From positions 1-7,474 of the forward strand of contig JAKFXO010000045.1 in NCBI GenBank assembly GCA_021731345.1: a DNA stretch of 7,474 nucleotides, in the 5' to 3' direction. Origin of the DNA: Candidatus Peribacterales bacterium (GTDB lineage: Bacteria; Patescibacteriota; Gracilibacteria; Peribacterales; Peribacteraceae). The notes under the pieces were generated by a model. That model saw only the letters and a program-made list of their open reading frames with translations. It did no database searches and was not told the origin of the DNA. Positions within the stretch are counted from its first letter, which is position 1, and each line of letters begins with the position of its first letter. This document shows, piece by piece, positions 1 to 5,549 of the stretch. A program made the translations under genes and the position numbers.

Positions 1-1914
1 GACTCCCCCACCCAGCGAGTTGGTGCGCCGCTTGATGAAAAATTGCCGAAGGTGAAACATCTGCATGCGAAAGAATCTCTGCAGGATGCGTTTTCACGCG
101 CAGATTTGGATGACTGGGTGGATCAGATGAAACGTGCGCTTGGGCGACAGGATGCAGAATTTGGATTTGAAACGGAACTCAAGATCGACGGACTGAATAT
201 GTCACTCGTGTACGAACACGAAGGCAAAGGCGCCTCCTACAGATTCCTACGTGCGGTCACGCGCGGCAACGGTGTGGAAGGCGAAGACGTAACGCATACG
301 ATCAAAACCATTGAACGTGTGCCACTCACTCTTGAGCTTCCGAAAAAATATGCTGACGTCGGGGATAAGCCGAAGTTTTTGGAAATAGGCGGTGAAGTGT
401 TCATCGAGAAAAAAACTTTAGAGATGATCAATAAAAACTTGGCCGATGAAGATAAGTTCGCAAACCCACGTAACGCAGCAGCGGGCTCTGTGCGCCAGCT
501 AGACCCTGCGGCTGCGGCAGAGCGAGATCTGCGCATGTTCTGTTATTCGCTCGATGCAACGAATGCGGATGCGCTTGGCATCACGCACCAAAGCGAGCTC
601 GTGAAATTTTTGCATGACTGCGGACTACCGACCGAAGGTAGTCACAAAGTTTTGAAAACCCTCGACGACGTTGAGAAGCTCTATAGAGAAACCGGAAAAA
701 AACGAGATGCGTTGCCGTTTGATATCGACGGACTCGTCATCAAAGTGGATGAGCGGCGCATGCAAAAAGATTTGGGATCAACCGCGAAGGCACCGCGCTT
801 TGCACGAGCATTGAAATTTGAAGCAGAACAGGCCTCTGCAGAGATTTTGGACATCGAACTGCAAACTGGCCGCACCGGAGCCATCACGCCTGTGGCGCAC
901 CTTTCTGCAGTGCAGCTTGCCGGTACAACGGTGACGCGTGCAACTCTGCATAATGAAGATGAAATCCTGCGGCTCGGCATTCACATCGGTGACACGGTGA
1001 TCGTCCGTAAGGCTGGTGACATCATTCCGGAAGTGATGGAAGTACTCGAAAACTTGAGACCGAAAGATGCCAAGCCATTCCGGTACCCCAAGCACTGTCC
1101 GAGCTGTGGCACCGAACTTGTCCGCCCTGAGGGCGAAGCAGTGCACCGCTGCCCGAACGACAACTGTACGGCTATGCGACTGGAGCGCATCACGCATTTT
1201 GCATCACGCTACGCTCTTAATATTGAAGGCCTTGGCTTTGAAACTGTCGAACTTCTTGTGAAAGCGGAGCTCATCACAGATACCGGCGATATCTTTTTCC
1301 TGAAAGCTCATGATCTCCTGAAGCTCCCGCTCTTCAAAGAAAAGAAGACAGAGAATCTTTTGGAAGCAATCGAGAAAGCACGAAAAAATCCACTCGAACG
1401 CTTCCTCTTTGCACTCGGCATTCGTCACATTGGACGCGAGACGGCGGAACTTCTGTCACGAAGAATTTTGTGGGACGACACAGGAGCAGCTGACATTTCT
1501 CCGGCTCGCATTGGTGAAGTTCTTTCAAAACTTTCCGCCGACGAACTTTTCAAGATTGATGGCATCGGTCAGGCAGTGGCAGCCTCTCTTGCGGAGTGGA
1601 TGAGTGAAGCCGATAACCGCGCGCTGCTGCACAAAATGGAGAACGGCGGCGTTCGCTGTGTGCTGCCGCAATCGTCAGGCATCGCGCAGATTTTTGAAGG
1701 AAAAACATTCGTCATCACAGGAACACTTCCGACTCTCGGACGAGAAGACGCGAAAGCGATGATCAAAGATCGTGGAGGAAAAGTAAGTTCGGCTGTCAGT
1801 AAGAAAACTGACTTCCTTTTGCTCGGTGCAGATGCAGGCAGCAAGCTGGATGATGCGGTGAAGTTTGGGACGAAGACGGTGAGTGAGGAAGAGTTCAGAA
1901 AAATGTGTGGTTGA
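1..1914 (+). CDS. ligA: NAD+-dependent DNA ligase LigA (5' end outside window)
   Basis: Seals nicks in duplex DNA during replication and repair, using NAD+ to adenylate its active-site lysine. The frame is open from base 1, so the gene enters from the left. The first residues (DSPTQRVG) correspond to about residue 70 of E. coli LigA, so domain Ia is missing only because of the window edge. Fragment numbering: adenylation lysine in KIDG at 61-64; conserved TRGNG and GEDVT blocks follow; FANPRNAAAGS; DIDGLVIKV; GRTGAITPVA; ATLHN. Four zinc-finger cysteines are at 366, 369, 384 and 389. Helix-hairpin-helix repeats are around 470-535 and a C-terminal BRCT domain spans about 563-637. The TTG at 43 is internal, not the start. 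Small departures from the consensus: SLQD where SLDN is usual, and GGEVF where RGEVF is usual. The gene is intact to its TGA stop. The identification is secure. Confidence 0.98.
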   Translation, partial: DSPTQRVGAPLDEKLPKVKHLHAKESLQDAFSRADLDDWVDQMKRALGRQDAEFGFETELKIDGLNMSLVYEHEGKGASYRFLRAVTRGNGVEGEDVTHTIKTIERVPLTLELPKKYADVGDKPKFLEIGGEVFIEKKTLEMINKNLADEDKFANPRNAAAGSVRQLDPAAAAERDLRMFCYSLDATNADALGITHQSELVKFLHDCGLPTEGSHKVLKTLDDVEKLYRETGKKRDALPFDIDGLVIKVDERRMQKDLGSTAKAPRFARALKFEAEQASAEILDIELQTGRTGAITPVAHLSAVQLAGTTVTRATLHNEDEILRLGIHIGDTVIVRKAGDIIPEVMEVLENLRPKDAKPFRYPKHCPSCGTELVRPEGEAVHRCPNDNCTAMRLERITHFASRYALNIEGLGFETVELLVKAELITDTGDIFFLKAHDLLKLPLFKEKKTENLLEAIEKARKNPLERFLFALGIRHIGRETAELLSRRILWDDTGAADISPARIGEVLSKLSADELFKIDGIGQAVAASLAEWMSEADNRALLHKMENGGVRCVLPQSSGIAQIFEGKTFVITGTLPTLGREDAKAMIKDRGGKVSSAVSKKTDFLLLGADAGSKLDDAVKFGTKTVSEEEFRKMCG

Positions 1915-1973
1915 TGCTTCTTTCACGGATAAAAAACCAAAGACTGTCATTTTTATTGTTATTCGATTGTTCC

Positions 1974-2016
1974 TTGGGGGACCAGGGAACCTTGCCAGGT
2001 TCCCTAGATCCCCCAA
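1974..2016. repeat. GC-rich extragenic palindrome
   Basis: The arms TTGGGGGA (1974-1981) and TCCCCCAA (2009-2016) enclose a second perfect pair, AGGGAACC (1984-1991) and GGTTCCCT (1998-2005), around a 6-base loop, with a small asymmetric bulge between the two stems. It lies 59 bases after the ligA stop. No run of T follows on either strand, so it could be a REP-like repeat, a transcript 3'-end stabiliser or an atypical terminator. Confidence 0.75.
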
Positions 2017-2170
2017 ACCCCCATTACCCTCCAGTCTTAACCTGTTTGCCTTCGACCACACCCGTTCGGTGTCCCATGTGGTGCTGGACGTCGTGTTCTG
2101 AAGGGTCTTCGATTGCGTCTTTGAATGATCATGGATTGTGCATGTCATGTTTCTGAAATAACGGCGTTCT

Positions 2171-2303
2171 GTCGCCTTGGGAAATTTCCGTCGCACATCT
2201 TCGCGAAGGGAGCGTGAGAAAAGCGCATGTTTGAGGCCGTAGGCCGAGTTTGCGCTTTTCTAGTGACCGAGCGATTGATGTGCAGGAAATTTTCAAGAGC
2301 GAC
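2171..2303. repeat. Large concentric imperfect palindrome (possible MITE/REP-type element)
   Basis: Several inverted pairs share one centre near base 2238. They are: GTCGC 2171-2175 with GCGAC 2299-2303; an AAATTTCC block near 2182-2189 with GGAAATTT near 2285-2292; GCACATC 2193-2199 with GATGTGC 2277-2283; TCGC 2201-2204 with GCGA 2271-2274; AGAAAAGCGCA 2217-2227 with TGCGCTTTTCT 2251-2261; and GGCC 2235-2238 with GGCC 2242-2245 around a GTA loop. Two small self-palindromes, GGAAATTTCC and CTTCGCGAAG, lie in the left arm. The RNA from either strand could fold into one long interrupted hairpin. It has no coding capacity. A short non-autonomous repeat is the likeliest reading, inferred from structure alone. 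Confidence 0.7.
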
Positions 2304-2312
2304 GATTTTTTC

Positions 2313-2337
2313 GCCACTTTTTTCTAAAAAAAGTGGC
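2313..2337. repeat. Hairpin with A/T-rich arms, possible bidirectional terminator
   Basis: GCCACTTTTTT (2313-2323) pairs with AAAAAAGTGGC (2327-2337) around a very small loop. It sits 51 bases beyond the stop of the minus-strand PRMT-like gene. The internal T-run could slow polymerase, but neither strand has a U-tract after the stem, so a terminator role is uncertain. It directly abuts the large palindrome to its left and may belong to the same repeat unit. Confidence 0.45.
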
Positions 2338-2364
2338 AATGAAATTACTAAAGCAAAAGTAAAC

Positions 2365-2380
2365 CAAGACGATCATCTTG
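2365..2380 (-). terminator. Weak candidate terminator of the PRMT-like gene
   Basis: Read on the minus strand, CAAGA and TCTTG form a short stem about 10 bases after the stop codon, followed by GTTTACTTTTG. The stem is only 5 bp and the T-run is interrupted, so this is a weak call. Confidence 0.25.
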
Positions 2381-2388
2381 TGCATTTC

Positions 2389-3306
2389 TTAACTCAGATA
2401 CCCCCGACACATATCGAGCGTCTGATCTGACAGAACTTTCCCGGAGACATCGAAGTGGCGAACGTTCCACGAGAGATTGATCTTCACGTCGTAACGCGAA
2501 TCTGACGTGATCGTAAGCTCAACTCGCTCGCCCTTCTTCACGATGACAGACTTCAAGACAGGCAAGAATATCTGCTCCCAGTGCGTCAGGGGCTTGTCTG
2601 GCGCTGTGGAGAGACCCACCCCAGGCACGAGCTCAGCGTCCCACCAGAGGGCAAATCCGTGGATCGTGGTGGCATCTTTCCACGTCACTGTCTTTGTACG
2701 AATGCTTTTATTTTTCTTCGAGAAATCAATGAAGTCCCACTCCTGCGTTCCGGCTTCAAGCACATCATCCGGACGAATGGTTTTTACGTAGATATTATTG
2801 AGAGAAATTTCACGCGCTTCATCAAACGCGAGATCAAAACCAACATCCGTCCAGACGTCGACATCGGTCTTGAGTCGAGTAGATGTGACAGGTGCAACAA
2901 GCTGGCTGATGGTACCGGGGATAATGACGCCGCCGGGCTTCAGGAAGCGCTTTCCGTCTTCAATGGATTCGATGATATTTTCTTCCAGTGCGTAATTTCC
3001 CAGTGTCTCAGAGACCAGCACATCACACTGCGGGATGCCTTTGACGTCTGTGGAATGTTTCTTCAGGAACGTACAGTTTTTGATGCCGTTGCGTGCCGCA
3101 AGTTTTTTACTGATATCCAAAATCTCACCACTCTCGATGAGCGTGACGTGTTTTGCTCCGAGACGAGACGCCAGAAACCCGAGAAATCCGGTGCCTGAAC
3201 CGAGATCAATAATGTGACTACCCGGTTTCACGGCTTTCTTCAGGGCAGATTCGAACGCCTTGTTGCGGACAGTGTCGCCGATGAGTTTGCGCTGGAGTTC
3301 AATCAT
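2389..3306 (-). CDS. PRMT-like SAM-dependent methyltransferase (305 aa)
   Basis: A Rossmann methyltransferase with the specific signatures of protein arginine N-methyltransferases. SAM motif I is DLGSGTG (34-40), with the acidic end of strand beta-2 at E58. The double-E loop SETLGNYALEE spans 99-109; E100 and E109 have the same nine-residue spacing as the catalytic glutamates of PRMT1. LKPGG follows (122-126). The C-terminal half carries STAPDKPLTHWEQ (233-245), matching the PRMT THW loop that precedes the end of the beta-barrel. The N-terminus resembles the PRMT helix before motif I (DTVRNKAFESAL) but lacks the YFxxY helix of eukaryotic enzymes. The ATG at 3306 is forced, because an in-frame TGA lies two codons upstream. 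No signal peptide, so cytosolic. The substrate is unknown; arginine methylation is inferred from family and was not shown. The start abuts that of the divergent peptidase gene. Confidence 0.9.
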   Translation of the reverse strand: MIELQRKLIGDTVRNKAFESALKKAVKPGSHIIDLGSGTGFLGFLASRLGAKHVTLIESGEILDISKKLAARNGIKNCTFLKKHSTDVKGIPQCDVLVSETLGNYALEENIIESIEDGKRFLKPGGVIIPGTISQLVAPVTSTRLKTDVDVWTDVGFDLAFDEAREISLNNIYVKTIRPDDVLEAGTQEWDFIDFSKKNKSIRTKTVTWKDATTIHGFALWWDAELVPGVGLSTAPDKPLTHWEQIFLPVLKSVIVKKGERVELTITSDSRYDVKINLSWNVRHFDVSGKVLSDQTLDMCRGYLS

Positions 3307-3307
3307 G
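3294..3307 (+). promoter_or_regulatory. Ribosome binding site deciding the M23 start
   Basis: GGAG at 3294-3297 lies seven bases before the ATG at 3305. This site lies inside the first codons of the divergent methyltransferase gene. It favours 3305 over the downstream ATGs at 3320 and 3344, whose upstream sequence is weak or pyrimidine-rich. Confidence 0.55.
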
Positions 3308-3329
3308 ACTCAGAAGACAATGTCAGCAT
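3303..3329 (-). CDS. Putative 8-codon leader ORF upstream of the PRMT-like gene
   Basis: On the minus strand a near-ideal Shine-Dalgarno, AGGAGG (complement of 3335-3340), is followed after five bases by an ATG that opens MLTLSSES and then TGA. The last bases overlap the methyltransferase start as ATGA, a classic arrangement for translational coupling. The methyltransferase ATG itself has only a poor GAG nearby, so ribosomes may be delivered by this mini-ORF. Composition says nothing about a function for the peptide. It could equally be a chance ORF near a purine-rich stretch. Confidence 0.4.
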   Translation of the reverse strand: MLTLSSES

Positions 3330-3874
3330 TCTACCCTCCTCTCATGATTTTCTCTCCTGTCCCCGGAACACCGCTCATTACGCAGGGCTTTGGCCAAAAT
3401 CCGCAGATCTACAGTGCCTTCGGTTACGACGGCCACAACGGCATAGACTTCGGCCTTGCAGTCGGCACGCCCATCTACGCTCCCCATGACGGAACGATCA
3501 CTGTGAAAGATGAAGGGAACCAAAACTACGGACTGTCGGTCATCATCGATGACGGTAAGCGCAGGAGCTTACTTGCACACCTCTCTGAGGCAACGGTTTC
3601 AAATGGCCAATGGATCAGCCAAGGAGACCCGATCGGTAAAAGCGGCGTGTCCGGTATGTGCACCGGTCCGCACCTGCATTGGACTTTTAAGATTATGAAA
3701 AACGGCGTGGTGCAAAATAAAACCAATGGGTATGACGGTGCCATGGACCCGTGTGCTGTGACGCGCTTGTGGCAACCGCAGTCGCTTCTAGACGGGTCAT
3801 TCACAGACGACGCAAAACCGTCTCTCCTTCTTGCGCTGCGAGATGATCAGCGGATCAAAGGAAAGACGGCGTAG
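3305..3874 (+). CDS. M23-family (LytM/lysostaphin-type) metallopeptidase, 189 aa
   Basis: Zinc endopeptidase fold that in relatives cleaves peptidoglycan cross-bridges or stem peptides. Numbered from the ATG at 3305, the zinc-site residues are H44 and D48 (HNGID), AHL with H92, and PHLHW with H123 and H125, so all the classical HxxxD and HxH positions are present. The blocks GxPIYAPHDGTI and GDPIGKSGVSG are typical of the family. The chosen start has GGAG (3294-3297) seven bases upstream; ATGs at 3320 and 3344 are alternatives with no better ribosome site. I see no signal peptide, lipobox or N-terminal coiled coil, which is unusual for a cell-wall hydrolase. Export may use another route, or the protein may act on lysis or on internal substrates. 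The tail after about 160 has no recognisable domain. The gene is convergent with the next one, with only 8 bases between stops. Confidence 0.9.
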   Translation: MTQKTMSAFYPPLMIFSPVPGTPLITQGFGQNPQIYSAFGYDGHNGIDFGLAVGTPIYAPHDGTITVKDEGNQNYGLSVIIDDGKRRSLLAHLSEATVSNGQWISQGDPIGKSGVSGMCTGPHLHWTFKIMKNGVVQNKTNGYDGAMDPCAVTRLWQPQSLLDGSFTDDAKPSLLLALRDDQRIKGKTA

Positions 3875-3882
3875 ACATTGCA

Positions 3883-4770
3883 TTACATGCCAGACGATGA
3901 CGTGCCTGTGGATGAACTCGTACTTGATGGCCTGCTTGAGGAACTCGTCGTTGCAGAACTCGAGGTTGAAGGTGTGCTAGAGCTTGTGCTTGATGGACTT
4001 GTGGTCGATGAAGAAGAGCGCGAAGACGTACTTGATGACCTAGGACTGGAAGACGAGGAGCTCTTTTTTTTGCAGAAGCGTACAGATGTGGCATCGCCTG
4101 TCGCTTTGAAGCACGCAACAAGCTGACCTGCTTTGCAGTTTGCAGCTTTCCATTTTTTATCTTCGTTTGGCTTCACCCCTTTTCCGGCAACGTGGGTGCG
4201 AGTGATCTTCGGACCGTTGACAGTGTTTTTTGGATTGGGGTCTTTGGAATCATCTTGCGGACATTCAGCGGCGCACTGCGGTGCCCTCACATTGTTGAGA
4301 GCCTTTTCCATTGCAGTTTTGTATGCCGCCTCAAGATCATCTGCACTCTTACCGCACTTACATACTTCATTACCGTTCAAAGTTTTTTCGGCCTTCGGTG
4401 CACAAGCATCGACAGGAGGTTTTGTCGGTGGAGTTGTCGGTGCTGGTGGAGTGGTTGGTGCCTTTGGTGTTGTTGGGGCAGCGCCAGCAGTCGTGCCCAT
4501 CATTGCTGTATCTCCTGTTGTACCTCCAGACTCAGATCCTGACGTATCGGAAAAAGCGAAGCTCTCAATGTTTACGGGCGCCATATTATTATTCGGATCC
4601 ATCCACGGACCATCATCAGTTCCAGTTGTGGAACTCATGGATGACGTGGATGTCACGAGCTGACCCTCTAAATTGTCACTGCCGAAGCGATCACTTGCGG
4701 TGTAGGCAAGAACGCCAACGACAAAAAGACCTGACGTCACAGCAAGTAGTTTTGGAACTTTGTGTAGCAT
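3883..4770 (-). CDS. Exported Cys-containing protein with Thr/Pro linker and Ser-rich tail (295 aa)
   Basis: No family recognised. Residues 1-6 are basic and 7-23 form a hydrophobic segment, giving an uncleaved anchor or signal peptide with the rest outside the membrane. A Ser/Thr/Gly-rich stretch (40-98) and a TTPP-type linker (99-119) precede a compact region with eight cysteines (123, 137, 139, 166, 170, 212, 220, 233), an even number that suits disulfides. Residues 237-294 are almost only Ser and Thr with a few Pro, Arg, Ala and Gly, ending GM. The tail uses all six serine codons, so it is not simply an expanded DNA repeat. Such tails suggest a surface spacer or glycosylation target; this is inference. 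There is no Shine-Dalgarno before the ATG, and the leader is pyrimidine-rich. It lies downstream of the other exported Cys protein, same strand, 96 bases apart. Confidence 0.8.
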   Translation of the reverse strand: MLHKVPKLLAVTSGLFVVGVLAYTASDRFGSDNLEGQLVTSTSSMSSTTGTDDGPWMDPNNNMAPVNIESFAFSDTSGSESGGTTGDTAMMGTTAGAAPTTPKAPTTPPAPTTPPTKPPVDACAPKAEKTLNGNEVCKCGKSADDLEAAYKTAMEKALNNVRAPQCAAECPQDDSKDPNPKNTVNGPKITRTHVAGKGVKPNEDKKWKAANCKAGQLVACFKATGDATSVRFCKKKSSSSSSPRSSSTSSRSSSSTTSPSSTSSSTPSTSSSATTSSSSRPSSTSSSTGTSSSGM

Positions 4771-4819
4771 AAATTGAGGAGAGGGAATGTTTCATACTCT
4801 ACGCATCTTTCTGGATGCG

Positions 4820-4825
4820 AGTATA
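4820..4825 (-). promoter_or_regulatory. Possible -10 element for the Ser-tail protein gene
   Basis: TATACT on the minus strand matches the -10 consensus at five of six positions and would place transcription about 43 bases before the ATG at 4770. I find no good -35 at the proper spacing. A stem, CGCATC/GATGCG (4802-4819), would then lie at the very 5' end of the message, where it could protect the RNA. Confidence 0.25.
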
Positions 4826-4837
4826 GAAATTCCTCAT

Positions 4838-4863
4838 GAACCTGCGGTTTCGTCCACAAGTTC
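4838..4863 (-). terminator. Hairpin just after the 188-aa gene, possible terminator or attenuator
   Basis: Minus-strand RNA GAACTTGTGG-ACGAAA-CCGCAGGTTC forms a ten-pair stem (two G-U pairs) and begins three bases after the TAA at 4867-4869. The following bases, ATGAGGAATTTC, are only moderately U-rich. It may partly separate this gene from the Ser-tail gene downstream. Confidence 0.4.
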
Positions 4864-4866
4864 CAC

Positions 4867-5433
4867 TTAGCTCGCAACACAGTGCTTGATCCGAACACAG
4901 CCAGTATTCAGAGAAAAAACATACTGCAAAATTCCCTGAGCAACTCCATCTGCACTGAGCAAAGTCTGCGTGAGCGGCTGAGCTTCAATAACCTGCTCTT
5001 CTCCGTCATCTTTGCATCCTGATGCACATGCAAAGTTGACTCCTGCTGGTGGTGCACATGCCTTCAGCACAGGTTCAATCTGACGTTGAATGCTTTTCTG
5101 CACACTCTCAAGCATCGAACCTTTTTTCCATACTTTGAGGTCTTTGATCGAAAAGACGTACGTACGATCGGGGCAAGTATCACCCGGATTATTCTCAGAG
5201 GTTCCAACGACTCCGGACATTTTAGCGAAATCAATAAACTTTCCCTTTTCGTCGTAGGTCAAAGAATCTGCGTATCCAATCTCCCACGCATTGGGAATTG
5301 CGGTCGTACCGTAGGAAGGCATTTTTGCTGTTCTGCCGCTCAAGGTAAAAAGTTGCCCGATCGTTCCTGCGAAGATCACAATAAGAAAAGCGAGTGATGC
5401 AACAATGGAGCCGATGAGGTGAACTTTTTTCAT
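4867..5433 (-). CDS. Membrane-anchored exported protein with six cysteines, unknown family (188 aa)
   Basis: Not recognised. MKK followed by a strongly hydrophobic segment (about 7-27) indicates a single N-terminal membrane anchor or signal sequence, with a mostly polar extracytoplasmic domain. Six cysteines (87, 126, 136, 140, 179, 185) could form three disulfides. A charged, probably helical stretch, MLESVQKSIQRQIEPVLK, lies at about 107-124. There is no lipobox, repeat or enzyme motif. The ATG at 5433 has no Shine-Dalgarno; a good promoter lies so close that the transcript would start about 8 bases before the ATG. The gene is divergent from mscL and upstream of a second exported Cys-containing protein on the same strand, so the two may share an envelope role, though their sequences are not alike. 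Confidence 0.8.
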   Translation of the reverse strand: MKKVHLIGSIVASLAFLIVIFAGTIGQLFTLSGRTAKMPSYGTTAIPNAWEIGYADSLTYDEKGKFIDFAKMSGVVGTSENNPGDTCPDRTYVFSIKDLKVWKKGSMLESVQKSIQRQIEPVLKACAPPAGVNFACASGCKDDGEEQVIEAQPLTQTLLSADGVAQGILQYVFSLNTGCVRIKHCVAS

Positions 5434-5447
5434 GTGGGACGGCTCTT

Positions 5448-5476
5448 ATTCTACGATAGGTATGATGTTCTTCCAA
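5448..5476 (-). promoter_or_regulatory. Promoter of the 188-aa exported protein gene
   Basis: On the minus strand the -35 is TTGGAA (complement of 5471-5476) and the -10 is TAGAAT (complement of 5448-5453), separated by exactly 17 bases. They match consensus at four and five of six positions. The predicted start of transcription is about 5441, leaving roughly 8 bases before the ATG, which fits the lack of a Shine-Dalgarno. Confidence 0.55.
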
Positions 5477-5488
5477 CACAGCACGCTC

Positions 5489-5517
5489 TTGCAGATTTCG
5501 TGGGACAATTTTAGAGT
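5489..5517 (+). promoter_or_regulatory. Weak candidate promoter of mscL
   Basis: TTGCAG (5489-5494) and TAGAGT (5512-5517) are 17 bases apart and would start transcription about 26 bases before the mscL ATG. Both boxes are imperfect (three and four of six). The divergent promoter of the 188-aa gene lies immediately to the left. Confidence 0.3.
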
Positions 5518-5549
5518 GATGATGTTCTTCCTCATCCCCACTCCTACAT

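Larger units (their letters stand above)
1915..2388. other. Non-coding repeat island between convergent genes
   Basis: These 474 bases separate the ends of ligA (+) and the PRMT-like gene (-). No open frame here resembles a protein; the overlapping ORFs are short, mutually antisense and run into ligA or into the palindromes. The stretch is dominated by dyad symmetry: a GC-rich hairpin at 1974-2016, a small stem (ACCACA/TGTGGT, 2055-2082), a large concentric palindrome at 2171-2303 and an A/T-arm hairpin at 2313-2337. None carries a clean U-tract, so a simple terminator reading does not explain the region. Confidence 0.8.

Noticed and set aside
1912..1914. TGA read as glycine (Gracilibacteria-type code)
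   Set aside because: ligA ends at TGA right at the natural end of its BRCT domain, and the right-edge gene also ends at TGA, so TGA acts as a stop here.
1675..2196. 173-codon minus-strand ORF crossing the end of ligA
   Set aside because: It reads through ligA's BRCT domain in antisense and through the intergenic palindrome; no domain and no ribosome site.
1974..2337. CRISPR array or phage attachment site
   Set aside because: The region has inverted, not regularly spaced direct repeats, and there are no cas, integrase or phage genes nearby.
2581..3198. 205-codon plus-strand ORF opposite the PRMT-like gene
   Set aside because: It lies wholly antisense to a gene with clear family motifs, and its own translation shows no domain or sensible composition.
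3878..4126. Highly acidic plus-strand ORF (Asp/Glu/Leu/Val-rich)
   Set aside because: Its composition is the mirror of the antisense serine/threonine codons of the Ser-rich tail; there is no ribosome site.
4133..4772. Two plus-strand ORFs of 153 and 176 codons
   Set aside because: Both are antisense to the exported Cys protein, whose anchor, linker and cysteine domain make a coherent protein; these translations do not.
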